A stretch of 64,000 bases of DNA, taken from the NCBI RefSeq assembly GCF_003258315.1, contig NZ_CP030032.1, positions 162,001 to 226,000 of the forward strand, given 5' to 3'. Each line of letters starts with the position of its first letter. Within the stretch, counting starts at the first letter, position 1. Position numbers and translations under genes: made by a program. The stretch comes from Bradymonas sediminis. Its GTDB lineage: Bacteria > Myxococcota_A > Bradymonadia > Bradymonadales > Bradymonadaceae. Shown piece by piece: positions 49,853 through 60,626 of the stretch. Under the pieces are notes generated by a model that saw only the letters and a program-made list of their open reading frames with translations, made no database searches and was not told the origin of the DNA.

Positions 49853-50525
49853 GCACCCAGCGGAACATAAAAAACGAGCCGAGCAAAAAGGCGATATCGA
49901 TCATGAGCATCACGACCGCCCAGGTCTGAACGCCGGTTGGGTCGCCCCCGGGCATCAGCAACCCGGTCGCCTTTACCCCCCCGATCAGCAGCGGCACCAC
50001 CAGCGGAAAGAGCACCAGCGGCAGGAGCACGTCCTTGAGGCTATTGTGCACGAGCATGGCCGAAATAAGCGTGCCGAGGATGGCAAAGCCAAGCGTCCCT
50101 GCGCCCAAAATCACCACAAACCAGCCGAAATGCTCGAAGATATTGACCGAAAAGGCCAGGGCGAGCATGGGGACCAGCGCCAACTCGAAGACGCCCATAA
50201 AGATGAGGTTGACCAGCAGCTTCGAGGTGTAGAGTGAGGTCTGGGTCCCCGGGATCAGCGCCAGCGCGCGCAGGCATCCGCTCTCTTGCTCCTGGGCAAA
50301 TGTGCGCCCGATCGCCAGCATCCCCGAGAAGATGATCGCCACCCATAGGATGCCCGGGAAGACCAACGCCACGGTCTCGTCGCGCTGGTAGAATGCGAAG
50401 GTAAAGATCAGCATCAGCAGCAGCGAGAAGGAGGTGGTCGTCACCAGGGTCTCGCCGCTGCGCAGCTCGCGCCGCAGGTCTTTTCGAACCAGGGCCGTCA
50501 CCTGTGTCGCAAACGATGGGTTCAT
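49836..50525 (-). CDS. ccmB: Heme exporter subunit CcmB-like ABC permease
   Basis: 229 residues from the ATG at 50525. Six membrane helices and the CcmB phrasing are visible: GILWVAIIFSGMLAIGRTFA, EQESGCLRALALIPG, LLPLVLFPLVVPLLIGGVKA. CcmB is the permease of the CcmABC complex in cytochrome c maturation. The expected partners ccmA (ATPase) and ccmC are not next to it, so either they are encoded elsewhere or this is a related ABC permease. Its 3' end overlaps that of the convergent membrane protein gene by 17 bases. Confidence 0.82.
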   Translation of the reverse strand: MNPSFATQVTALVRKDLRRELRSGETLVTTTSFSLLLMLIFTFAFYQRDETVALVFPGILWVAIIFSGMLAIGRTFAQEQESGCLRALALIPGTQTSLYTSKLLVNLIFMGVFELALVPMLALAFSVNIFEHFGWFVVILGAGTLGFAILGTLISAMLVHNSLKDVLLPLVLFPLVVPLLIGGVKATGLLMPGGDPTGVQTWAVVMLMIDIAFLLGSFFMFRWVLSAIE

Positions 50526-50600
50526 TGTCGTGGGTCGGGTTGAGTGTGGAGGAGTCAGTTGCGCGCGGGCGGGCGCAGAAGCGGTATACCAAGAAAGCAC

Positions 50601-50627
50601 CGAGCCGGCACTTAACGCGCCGGCTCG
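50601..50627 (-). terminator. Possible terminator after the outer-membrane protein gene
   Basis: A perfect 9-bp stem (CGAGCCGGC 50601-50609, GCCGGCTCG 50619-50627) lies 30 bases after the stop. The minus-strand tail is GTGCTTTCTT, so the T-run is imperfect. Confidence 0.55.
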
Positions 50628-50656
50628 ATTTATTCGATTGTCCCGGCTGCTCGGGT

Positions 50657-52234
50657 TTAGAACTGCAGCGCGGCGTTCACCAGGAAGGACCAGGTGTTAT
50701 ATTCCTGCACGCGGAAGCGGTTGCCCGAGGAGTCGAAGGTCGCGTTATAGACCGGGTTGCGCTCAAGCGCGGCGTCCGGGCCGGTGAGGTCGACGGTGTC
50801 GTCGGGGGTGACCTCAAGCGCGTCGTCCGCGTCGCGTCCCGTGCGGGAGTTCGTCAGGAAGTGCTCCTGGCGATGCTTGAGGGCGACCAATGCCTTAATC
50901 TGGAAATACTCGGTCGGCTGAAGATACACGCCGAGCTGTCCGGCGAAGGTCGCGTAGTCCTCGACCGTCATCAAGCCGTCGGTCTGGAACGGGGTCGACT
51001 TCGACGTGGTGCTCAGGTCGTAGGCGGCGTTGGGCGAGGCGTTGCCCGGCTCTTGCACGATCCAGGCGCAGGCCACGTCGGCCGGGTTGGTCAGGTTGCC
51101 GTTGGTGTCGAATTGCGGCATCACGTCGCCGAGCGTCTTCCGGTTACACTGGCTGTTGGCGAGGTGGTCGAACAGCGGCGTATAGTCACGCCCCTCGCTG
51201 ACATAGCCCATGGTGAAGCGCAGGTCGATCGCGTAGCGCGCGCCGGTCTCTGCATCTTCGAAGGGGATGAACTCGGTGCCGATGGTGATGTCACCGCGCA
51301 TCGGCGCGTTCTCGATCACCTGACCCTGGTTGCCCGGGTAGGATTTGCGCATCGGCGAGTCGCTGGCAAGCAGCGGCAAGAAGTATTCGAGGCCGAAATA
51401 GGGGTTGATCCAGTCGAATTGGCGCGAGGAAGCCAGCTTCCAATGCAGCATATGCTGGCCCTGACCCACGGCGTCGTTATCGGCGCGCTTAATCGGCGCG
51501 ATCGGCATGGTATAATCCATGCCAATGAGCAGCGTCGCTTTGGTGTCATCGCGTTGGTCGTTGAACGGCGCCCATGCCAGGCCGATCGTCGGATCCGCAA
51601 ACCCCGAGCGCTCGTAGGTCGAGCCTTCGTTGGCGAGGTCAAAATAGCGGTACATGCTGAAGCCATCCAACTCGCGGAGGTTGACGTCGTTGGGGTTGCC
51701 GCGCGTGAAGACATTGCGGGCGTCCGCGTTCACGCGGTCATTGGACGGGTCCACCGACGAGTTAGCCGCGTCGACGCCGTCGGCATATTTCAGGGTCGCG
51801 GAGCTGCCGATGACGAAGGGGACGTCGATGCGCAATTCCAGGTCCTTATACAGACCCGCGCGCAGCGCCAGGTTAAGGGTGCTCTGCGAGTATTCGTAGT
51901 CCATCTCGCGGTTGTAGACCATCTCGGGCGTGGAACAACGGCCCTGTCCTTCGACAAGTCGCGGGTTGTTCATGACCCCGGGTTGTCCCGCATAATCGGC
52001 TCGATTCGGCACGCAGGGGGCTTCACGCGAGATCTTCGCGCTGGATATATCGTATTGGAACGAGGGTTCCAGATTAAAATCGAAAGGATTGTAGGTGTCC
52101 TTATCGAAATCATCAAAGTCATCGGCCGCATCAAGCAGATCGGTATATTCAGCCGCGTTCGCGGACAGCACCGGCAACGAAATGGCCACAGCCGTCGCGC
52201 AAAACAAGGAGGAACTCAGAAAAAAACGACGCAT
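50657..52234 (-). CDS. Outer-membrane beta-barrel protein, function unknown
   Basis: 525 residues. A signal peptide ends in LSANA-AEY. The mature part contains many amphipathic strands (LNLALRAGLYKDLELRIDVPF, KATLLIGMDYTMPIAP, INPYFGLEYFLPLLAS, EYFQIKALVALKHRQEHFL) and ends in a terminal Phe (SFLVNAALQF), the usual last residue of outer-membrane barrels. Four Cys residues lie in two loops. An acidic N-terminal segment (LLDAADDFDDFDKDTYNPF) follows the signal. An AGGAG site precedes the ATG. I do not recognise a transport substrate. Confidence 0.82.
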   Translation of the reverse strand: MRRFFLSSSLFCATAVAISLPVLSANAAEYTDLLDAADDFDDFDKDTYNPFDFNLEPSFQYDISSAKISREAPCVPNRADYAGQPGVMNNPRLVEGQGRCSTPEMVYNREMDYEYSQSTLNLALRAGLYKDLELRIDVPFVIGSSATLKYADGVDAANSSVDPSNDRVNADARNVFTRGNPNDVNLRELDGFSMYRYFDLANEGSTYERSGFADPTIGLAWAPFNDQRDDTKATLLIGMDYTMPIAPIKRADNDAVGQGQHMLHWKLASSRQFDWINPYFGLEYFLPLLASDSPMRKSYPGNQGQVIENAPMRGDITIGTEFIPFEDAETGARYAIDLRFTMGYVSEGRDYTPLFDHLANSQCNRKTLGDVMPQFDTNGNLTNPADVACAWIVQEPGNASPNAAYDLSTTSKSTPFQTDGLMTVEDYATFAGQLGVYLQPTEYFQIKALVALKHRQEHFLTNSRTGRDADDALEVTPDDTVDLTGPDAALERNPVYNATFDSSGNRFRVQEYNTWSFLVNAALQF

Positions 52235-52709
52235 AAAAAACTCCTGCAGGCGCGTAAATCACGATCACTAATATTCAAAAAAGCACCTAGTACAATAAGC
52301 TCGAAAATCACCCGGATTGCTACCAGCAAGCCCCCCAGAGTGTCAAGTTTAGCAAGGGGATAGGTGTCTGCGTGGGCCGGGCGATTTTGGGAGGACGGCT
52401 GGCGCAGACAATCGAGCCCCGCCGGGGCGCGCGAAGTTAATTTTAGCGGCCTAAGCGCGCCGATTCTTTTGACAAGTGCAGAAAAGCGAGGCCATGGCAA
52501 ATCTTAAACTAATTCATTGACAATATGCCCATTGGTATGGTTGAATCGGGGCGTTGAGTAACCTCGCCGAAATTAAGATGTAAGCTCGTGGCATCCCCAT
52601 GTAAAACTCGTCTTTACGGCCTTCGGTATCAGAACCTTTTTTGAGTACGTTTCGTCCGCATGAAACGTTTGCCCAGGTTTCCCACCGCCTTAGACATAGT
52701 TATCGTAGT
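52235..52709. other. Intergenic region between the outer-membrane protein and HTH genes
   Basis: This 475-base AT-richer stretch separates two divergent genes. On the minus strand TTGACA (52346-52341), an 18-base spacer and TAGCAA (52322-52317) could form the outer-membrane protein promoter, with a leader of about 80 bases. On the plus strand TTGACA at 52517-52522 could serve the HTH gene, but no convincing -10 follows. A TTG at 52641 would extend the HTH protein by 23 residues. No other open frame or repeat is supported. Confidence 0.45.
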
Positions 52710-53309
52710 ATGAGTCGCGACGTCGAAAAATTATCGCCAGGCAGCATCCTCAAGAACGCACGCCTCGCTATGGGGCTAAGCCTGCAGGAAGTGGCTGCGA
52801 TCTCGCGTATTACTCAGACCATGCTCGGTAATCTTGAAGCCAATCGCTTCGATGAATACAGCGCAGACGTCTTTTTACGCGGCCATTTGCGTGGATACGC
52901 CCGGGAGTTGCGTCTTGACCCCGAGGTCGTGATCCAGGCGTTTGAGCGCTATACCGGCGCTCAAAGCAACTCGCGTGTCGAGCTTCCCGAGCGCCGCACC
53001 GCCGCGCTGAAGTCGATCTCGAAGGCGAAGAACAGCGCGCGCAAGCAGGTCGCTGGTTTCGGCTCGCAGATCACGAATCTTAGCCGCGGACTCCAACTGA
53101 CGCATCTCGTCGCGGTTGGTCTGGTGCTCGTCGTTCTGGTCCTGGTGGTCAACGTCGTAAATAGTGGCCGCGCGACCGCAAAAGACTCCGTCGAATTCCC
53201 CACCGCCGGTGAAGAGCAGTGGGAAGTCGAGCAGGCCGCGCAGGAAACGCGCTGGGCGCTGGAGCAACCCGTCGAAGCGGCGCCCGTTGAGACGGACGAC
53301 CTCCGCTGA
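52710..53309 (+). CDS. RodZ-like helix-turn-helix membrane protein
   Basis: 199 residues from the ATG at 52710 (a TTG at 52641 is possible). The N-terminal 80 residues form a RodZ-type HTH_25 domain: SPGSILKNARLAMGLSLQEVA, AISRITQTMLGNLEANRFDEY, VFLRGHLRGYARELRLDPE. A basic linker is followed by one membrane helix (LTHLVAVGLVLVVLVLVVNVVNS) and a short acidic tail. RodZ links MreB to the cell wall machinery. The large periplasmic RodZ domain is absent here, so this may be a shorter relative with another role. It ends at a strong terminator. Confidence 0.85.
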   Translation: MSRDVEKLSPGSILKNARLAMGLSLQEVAAISRITQTMLGNLEANRFDEYSADVFLRGHLRGYARELRLDPEVVIQAFERYTGAQSNSRVELPERRTAALKSISKAKNSARKQVAGFGSQITNLSRGLQLTHLVAVGLVLVVLVLVVNVVNSGRATAKDSVEFPTAGEEQWEVEQAAQETRWALEQPVEAAPVETDDLR

Positions 53310-53343
53310 TTCTAGCAGCACGCGGACGCTACAGATGATACAC

Positions 53344-53385
53344 AAAAAAGCCGGCGATCTCCGAGGAGATCGCCGGCTTTTTTGT
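53344..53385. terminator. Bidirectional intrinsic terminator
   Basis: A long perfect stem with AAAAAAGCCGGCGATCTCC on the left and its complement ending CCGGCTTTTTT on the right has T-runs for both strands. It lies between the convergent HTH and exonuclease III genes. Confidence 0.93.
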
Positions 53386-53427
53386 GCGCGTTGTGTCGCC
53401 GTGATTGCTCATGGCGACACAGTCGGC

Positions 53428-54237
53428 TTAGCCCAGCACGTCGCGGTGCAGCGTCACGCTCACCGGGCAATGGTCGGAGCCCATCACGTCGGGGTGAATC
53501 TCGGCGGCCATCAAGAATTCCATCGCCCCCGGGGAGGCCAGCACATAGTCGATACGCCAGCCGACATTGCGCGCGCGGCAATTTCCCCGGTAGGTCCACC
53601 AGGTATAGTGCTCGGGCTCAGCGCAAAAATGGCGGAAGGTGTCGGTCCAACCCGCGTCGAGCCACTGCTGGAATGAGGCGCGCTCTTCGGGGCGAAAACC
53701 GCTGGTCTCGCGATTGGTCGTCGGGTTCGCCAGGTCGATATCCTGGTGCGCGGTGTTGAAGTCGCCCATCACCAGCACCGGCTCGCCGCGCTCGAGCGCT
53801 GGTTGAAGCATTTCGCGCAAGCGGTCATAGAAGTCGAGCTTATAGGGGATGCGGCTCAGGTCGCGATTGGTGCCGCTGCCGTTGGGGAAATACACATTCG
53901 CAATGGTCAACTTCCCGAGCTTGGCGATTTGAGTGCGCCCCTCGCGGTCGAATCGCTCCTCCCCCATCGTGGTGGAGACCTCGTCAAACGCCTTGCGTGA
54001 ATACAGGCCGACGCCGCTATATCCCTTCTTAAACTCTGCCGGGAAGAAATGCGTCTGCCAGCCCTCGGGTTGGCTCACCTTTTTGGTGAGCTGCTCCTCG
54101 AGCGCGCGCACCTCTTGGAGGCCGACGACGTCGGCGTCGCTGCCGTGCAGCCAGTCGAGGTAGCCCTTGCGCGCGCAGGCGCGCAGTCCGTTGACATTCC
54201 ATGCGTAGATTTTGAGAAGATCAGCTGAGTCAGTCAT
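53428..54237 (-). CDS. xthA: Exodeoxyribonuclease III (AP endonuclease family)
   Basis: 269 residues, the normal length. It cuts abasic DNA sites and trims 3' ends in base-excision repair. Motifs of the ExoIII/APE1 family are intact: AWNVNGLRA at the N-terminus, GLQEVRA with the metal-binding Glu, NVYFPNG, VMGDFNTAHQDID with the catalytic Asp and Asn, WRIDYVLAS, and GSDHCPVSV with the catalytic Asp-His at the end. No signal peptide. It is a single gene ending at a shared terminator. Confidence 0.96.
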   Translation of the reverse strand: MTDSADLLKIYAWNVNGLRACARKGYLDWLHGSDADVVGLQEVRALEEQLTKKVSQPEGWQTHFFPAEFKKGYSGVGLYSRKAFDEVSTTMGEERFDREGRTQIAKLGKLTIANVYFPNGSGTNRDLSRIPYKLDFYDRLREMLQPALERGEPVLVMGDFNTAHQDIDLANPTTNRETSGFRPEERASFQQWLDAGWTDTFRHFCAEPEHYTWWTYRGNCRARNVGWRIDYVLASPGAMEFLMAAEIHPDVMGSDHCPVSVTLHRDVLG

Positions 54238-54348
54238 TTTTAGAGGTCACTGCGGGGAGATGAATTCGCGGATTTCACGGACTCTTGCTCGCTTGAACCG
54301 CCGCGAAGGTCAAGTGGAATTGAGCTTTAGGTGCGCGGTGTCTCCCCG

Positions 54349-55194
54349 TCAAAAGAGGTGAAACTCACCGCGGGCGAGTAGGGCGAAGACATCCATGGCG
54401 ACCGCCACGCTCACGTGAATGGCCACCCCCAGCCAGATGCTTCGCGTGTAGAGAGAGAGCACGCCCAGCGCGATGCCGGCGAACACCGCGCCCAGCGTTT
54501 CGGGCAGGGGTTTGCCGAAGTGGATCATGCAATAGGGGATGACCGACAGCAGCACCGAATAGATGCCAAAGCGCTTCTTTGTCGCGTGCAAGAGCACGCC
54601 GCGAAAGAAGAACTCGAGGCTCATAAATTGCAGGGCATAGGTCAGCTCCCAGACCACAAATTCGGCGGGGCTTCGCCCGGCGAGTTTGTAGAAGGGGTAG
54701 GTGTTCTGAAAGCTGTCGGTGAGCGACATCAGGTAGACGAAGGGCAGGACGATAAGAAAGAGACCCACATAGATCCACCAATGCTTGAGCGCCCCCTTCA
54801 GGCTCAGCCCCATATCGCGCAGACGCTCGCCCATCACGAATTTGACGTAGAGCGCGGGGATCAGCATATAGCCGACGAAGGTGCAGCCGGACCAATACAT
54901 CAGCCGCGCGAGCCGGGCGTACTCGCCGGTGCGAAAGGTGTAGATGATGCGCTCGTTGGCGTTGTCGACGAAGAGTGACAGGGGCGCCTGAAGCGTGGTG
55001 TATTTTCCGGAGCCGCCGAAATACTCCAAAAAGCTCAGCACAAAACAGGCAAGCGCGACCAGCCCGAGCAGGCGCCAGTCGACGCGGCGCCGATTCTCGG
55101 CGAGCCACTCGAAGCTGTCGTTTTCGACCTGCTCGAAGGCGTCCATAAAGTCGGTCTTGCAGCGCTGCAGCGTGTTTTTTATCGATGGGGGCAT
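54349..55194 (-). CDS. CPBP-family membrane protein with altered motifs
   Basis: 281 residues with about seven hydrophobic helices. The CPBP motif 1 is LEFFFRG (Leu193, Glu194, Arg198), so the first of the two usual Glu residues is replaced. Motif 2 is YCMIHFGKP with His225. Motif 3 is HVSVA, where the usual Asn of HxxxN is Ala264. Other bacterial members with a (W/L)EFFFRG motif exist, so it may be a natural subfamily that is either inactive or uses other residues. It stands alone on the minus strand, divergent from mutL. The ATG at 55194 has no clear ribosome site. Confidence 0.85.
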   Translation of the reverse strand: MPPSIKNTLQRCKTDFMDAFEQVENDSFEWLAENRRRVDWRLLGLVALACFVLSFLEYFGGSGKYTTLQAPLSLFVDNANERIIYTFRTGEYARLARLMYWSGCTFVGYMLIPALYVKFVMGERLRDMGLSLKGALKHWWIYVGLFLIVLPFVYLMSLTDSFQNTYPFYKLAGRSPAEFVVWELTYALQFMSLEFFFRGVLLHATKKRFGIYSVLLSVIPYCMIHFGKPLPETLGAVFAGIALGVLSLYTRSIWLGVAIHVSVAVAMDVFALLARGEFHLF

Positions 55195-55377
55195 GCCAAT
55201 GCGGCTCGTAAGGGCTAGGGGTTGGGGCGGCTTTGGAAGATTCTGCTGTTCTATCTCGTTCTAATTGATAGCGTTTGCGTCCTGAGATTCGCAAATGTTG
55301 GATAAGCTGTTAGAAGTGAGATTGACAAGTGTACGCTACCCAAGCGTCGTTTCTTATCATCAAAATGTGATTGAATT

Positions 55378-57402
<2,025 letters not shown>

Positions 57403-57456
57403 CCCGCCGCTTCGAGACGTCCATCATCAAGGCCAATCATCAAGGCAAGCCACACG

Positions 57457-57930
57457 ATGCTCCACTTCACCAAAGAGTCGCCCATCAACGCCACGCCCCG
57501 CCAGCTCTGGCGGTGGCATCTGCAGCCCGATGCCTTTGATAAGCTCGTGCCGCCCTGGCAGAAGGTAAAGGTCTTAAAGCGCCCCGAGCGTTTCGAAGAC
57601 GGCGCAATTTTAGTGATGAAGGTCTACGCCATCGGGCCCGTCGGCATGCGCTGGGTCGCCAAACATCGTGACTTTATCGAGGGTGAGCAATTCGTCGACG
57701 AGCAGCTCAGCGGGCCGTTTCGCGCCTGGGTGCACACGCATCAATTTGTGCCGGCGGACCCGGCGCTTGGGCTCGATGAGGGCACGAGCATCCTGCGTGA
57801 TTCCATCGAATACGACCTGCCGCTGGGCCCGCTGGGCGCGGCGCTCGGCGGCGGCATCGCCGAGCGCATGCTCGAGAAGATGTTCGACTACCGCCACAAG
57901 GTGACCGCCGAGGCGCTCGACGGGCGCTAA
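57457..57930 (+). CDS. SRPBCC (START-like) family protein
   Basis: 157 residues. The sequence fits the SRPBCC ligand-binding fold of the cyclase/dehydrase kind: STKESPI-type first strand (LHFTKESPINATPRQLWRWH), DAFDKLVPPWQKVKVL, RWVAKHRDFIEGEQFVDEQ, GPFRAWVHTHQFVP, and a long C-terminal helix (GGIAERMLEKMFDYRHKVT). Members bind hydrophobic ligands; the ligand is unknown here. It follows mutL by about 55 bases and converges with the beta-helix lipoprotein gene with 3 bases between stops. Confidence 0.88.
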   Translation: MLHFTKESPINATPRQLWRWHLQPDAFDKLVPPWQKVKVLKRPERFEDGAILVMKVYAIGPVGMRWVAKHRDFIEGEQFVDEQLSGPFRAWVHTHQFVPADPALGLDEGTSILRDSIEYDLPLGPLGAALGGGIAERMLEKMFDYRHKVTAEALDGR

Positions 57931-57933
57931 ACC

Positions 57934-59370
57934 TCACTTCGCCTCGTCGGCGCCGAGGTCCGGCGCGGCGCCTTTATCATGCGTCTCCCCGTCGATATCC
58001 AGGCCAGCTTCGCTCACCGAAACCCCCTTATCAATCGCCTCGTTTGCCCCGTCGGCCAGGTGGAAATCAAGGTTCGAGGCGTCGACGAAATAGCTCGCGT
58101 CGATGCCTTCTTTATTATTCTCGACCCGCCCCGACGCCCCGCCGCGCACGGTGATGCGCCGGGTGAGGTTATTGCGGATGTCGACGTCGGTGTTGGCGAA
58201 GCGGTAGTCGATGGAGCTGAAGAACCCGGTCGCCGCGTCGGTCGAGAAGACGGTGTTATGGTAGACCTTGGCGCCCCGGGCCTGGGCCAGCTCGATGCCG
58301 GTGTCATACCAGGGGATGTCGGCGTAGATCACGTTATTTCGGATGACGCCGTCATAGTGTCCGATATGTCCGACCCCCGGATAGGGGTCGTCGGCGTAGG
58401 CGCGGCCCTGGCCATTTTCGACCAGGCCGAAGCCGATGCCGCGGGCGCAATTGACGATGAGGTTGTTTTCGACGAGCGTGTCGCGCGGGCCCTTCCAGAA
58501 GTGAATTGCGTGCTCCGCGAGTCCTTCGCCGGCGCAATAGATCCCGTGAAACTCGTTATGGCGCACCACCCATCCGCGGGCGGAGTGCACGTCTATGCCG
58601 CCGGTATAGCAGCCGCCCGGGTTGCGCTCGACGTTGGGGCGCCCGGCGTCGGTCATCTCGAAATACGAGCATTCGACGCGCCCGTAATCGACCCAGGCAT
58701 CGCGCGCCGAGTTCGAATTGACCTTCACAAATTGCTCGCCAGCGTCGATAAGGCGCAGGCCGTAGAGCACGGTTCCCGTGACGTCGACCCCCGCGCTGCC
58801 GGGGGTGACGTGGACCGGATGATCGACCGCGCGGGTGATCGTGATATGGGCGAGCGTGACGTCTGAGGCGGTGATAAAGGCGACTTCGTTGACGCTATAA
58901 TTGGCGTCGATGATGACAGCGCTCGCGTCGTCGGAGGCCGAGCGAAGGGTGACGCCGGGGGTGCGAAATTGCAGCGGCGCCCCGAGCATATAGGTGCCGT
59001 CTTCCAGCAAGATGGTCGTGCCAGAGGCGGCGTCGCGCACGATCTGCGGCAGCTCGCCGACCTGGGCGGGGCTCACGCGCACCTCGGTTCCGGCGCTCGC
59101 CGGCAGCGGGGCGCAGCCGGTCGGGTCGACGGGCTCACTCGTGTCTGCGTCCGGCGTCGCGTCGCTTTCGGCGTCGGTTGATATTTCGGCGTCCGAGCCC
59201 GCGTCGGGCGACGCGGTGTCTTCGTCGGCGGCGGTGTCCAGGGTAGAGGCGTCCTGATTTGAGGCGTCGACGCTGGACGCATCCCCCGTGTTATCGCTAG
59301 GACTGCCGGAGTCATCCGAGCAGCCGGCGAAGATGGCGAGGGCGACGAGAAGGATGCTGAGTTTTTTCAT
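57934..59370 (-). CDS. Lipoprotein with Asp-rich linker and right-handed beta-helix
   Basis: 478 residues from the ATG at 59370. The lipobox is IFAGC (Cys17). Residues 20-85 are a Ser/Asp/Ala-rich linker (DASSVDASNQDASTLDT and similar), common in surface lipoproteins of Myxococcota-like bacteria. The rest reads as a pectate-lyase-like parallel beta-helix: GTTILLEDGTYMLG, VTLRSASDDASAVIID, GWVVRHNEFHGIYCAG, TLVENNLIVNCARGIGFG, VIRNNVIYADIPW, VYHNTVFSTDA, VDIRNNLTRRI. Such helices bind or cut polysaccharides; catalytic residues cannot be assigned by eye. It is a single gene. Confidence 0.86.
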   Translation of the reverse strand: MKKLSILLVALAIFAGCSDDSGSPSDNTGDASSVDASNQDASTLDTAADEDTASPDAGSDAEISTDAESDATPDADTSEPVDPTGCAPLPASAGTEVRVSPAQVGELPQIVRDAASGTTILLEDGTYMLGAPLQFRTPGVTLRSASDDASAVIIDANYSVNEVAFITASDVTLAHITITRAVDHPVHVTPGSAGVDVTGTVLYGLRLIDAGEQFVKVNSNSARDAWVDYGRVECSYFEMTDAGRPNVERNPGGCYTGGIDVHSARGWVVRHNEFHGIYCAGEGLAEHAIHFWKGPRDTLVENNLIVNCARGIGFGLVENGQGRAYADDPYPGVGHIGHYDGVIRNNVIYADIPWYDTGIELAQARGAKVYHNTVFSTDAATGFFSSIDYRFANTDVDIRNNLTRRITVRGGASGRVENNKEGIDASYFVDASNLDFHLADGANEAIDKGVSVSEAGLDIDGETHDKGAAPDLGADEAK

Positions 59371-59529
59371 GGATCGATCACTCGAAGACACGTAAAGAAT
59401 GAAGATGGCGCGTAGCATTTTGGAATAACGTCGCGCACTATCGCATATCGGCGCGCCGGCTAAAAGTCTTTGGGCCGCCTAAGCCCTGAGTTGCGAACTG
59501 ACGCACCCTCATATTGAGCAAATTATTCT

Positions 59530-60570
59530 ATGGACATCGCCAATATCTCGACCCACGGACTGCCTCGCATCATCGTGCTCGGCGGGCCCACCGCTGTGGG
59601 GAAGACGCGCTTTTCGCTCGCCCTGGCCGAGGCCTTCGGCGCCGAGATCGTCAATTACGATAGCGTCCAATTATACCGCCACCTCGACATCGGCACCGCC
59701 AAGCCGAGCGCCGAGGAGCGCGCGCGGGTGCCGCATCATCTCTTCGACGTGCTCGACCCGGATCAGGAGAGCAACGTCGCCGATTATATGGCGATGGCGC
59801 ACGCGACCATCGCCGAGATCGTGGGGCGCGGAAAAGTTCCCCTATTGGTCGGCGGCACCGGGATGTACGCGCGCATTCTGGTCCATGGGATCTTCGAGGC
59901 GCCGCCGGCCGACCCCGAGATTCGCGCGCGCCACCGCGAACTCGTCGACGCCCACGGCGAGGCGCATTTGCACGCGATGCTCGCCGAGGTGGACCCGGAG
60001 CTTGCCCAGAAATTCCACGAGAACGATGTCCTCCGGGTGAGCCGGGGGCTTGAGATCTACGAGCAAACCGGTAAGGCGCTCAGCGTACATCAGCGTGAGC
60101 ATCGCTTCCGCGAGCCGAATTACGACGCCCTGAAAATAGGGCTTCTTCGCCCGCGCGAAGAGCTCTATGATCGCATCAACCAACGCGTCGATCAGATGAT
60201 GGCGCAGGGGCTCCTTGACGAGTATAAGGAGCTGATCTCGCGTGGCTACGATCGGCGGTTGAAACCCTTGCAGTCTCTGGGGTATCGCCAGATGCAACAA
60301 CATCTCTTCGAAGATGTGCCGCTCGATGAGGCGGTTGAAGATATGAAGGTATCGACGCGCCGCTACGCCAAGCAGCAGATCAGCTGGTTCCGCAAGGAGC
60401 CGCGACTTCATTGGGCGCTCGCTCCTATCCTGGAGCAGGGGGCCCAGCAGGATGAGTGGCGGTTGCCCGCGACGGTGCGCGACGACATCGAGGCATTCAT
60501 CGCCGGCGCCCCCACCGACCAGCTCGACCTCTCCTGGGCCCAGCTCGACTCGCACAACGTCGAGCGCTGA
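59530..60570 (+). CDS. miaA: tRNA dimethylallyltransferase
   Basis: 346 residues. MiaA adds a dimethylallyl group to A37 of tRNAs that read codons starting with U. The P-loop GGPTAVGKTRFS is at the N-terminus. NYDSVQLYRHLDIGTAKPS, DVLDPDQESNVADYM and LVGGTGMYARIL are the family signature segments, and RRYAKQQISWFRKE is the C-terminal tRNA-binding segment. A tail of about 40 residues follows the core. It starts the housekeeping run miaA, hisC, cmk, galU. Confidence 0.96.
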   Translation: MDIANISTHGLPRIIVLGGPTAVGKTRFSLALAEAFGAEIVNYDSVQLYRHLDIGTAKPSAEERARVPHHLFDVLDPDQESNVADYMAMAHATIAEIVGRGKVPLLVGGTGMYARILVHGIFEAPPADPEIRARHRELVDAHGEAHLHAMLAEVDPELAQKFHENDVLRVSRGLEIYEQTGKALSVHQREHRFREPNYDALKIGLLRPREELYDRINQRVDQMMAQGLLDEYKELISRGYDRRLKPLQSLGYRQMQQHLFEDVPLDEAVEDMKVSTRRYAKQQISWFRKEPRLHWALAPILEQGAQQDEWRLPATVRDDIEAFIAGAPTDQLDLSWAQLDSHNVER

Positions 60571-60626
60571 TAATGACGCTTTGATGACCTCAAGATTTTG
60601 CCCCAAACTACGTGACGGAAACGACT

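Noticed and set aside
50504-52363. 619-codon open frame antisense to the outer-membrane protein gene
   Set aside because: The minus strand has a signal peptide, barrel strands and a ribosome site. The plus-strand frame has none of these.
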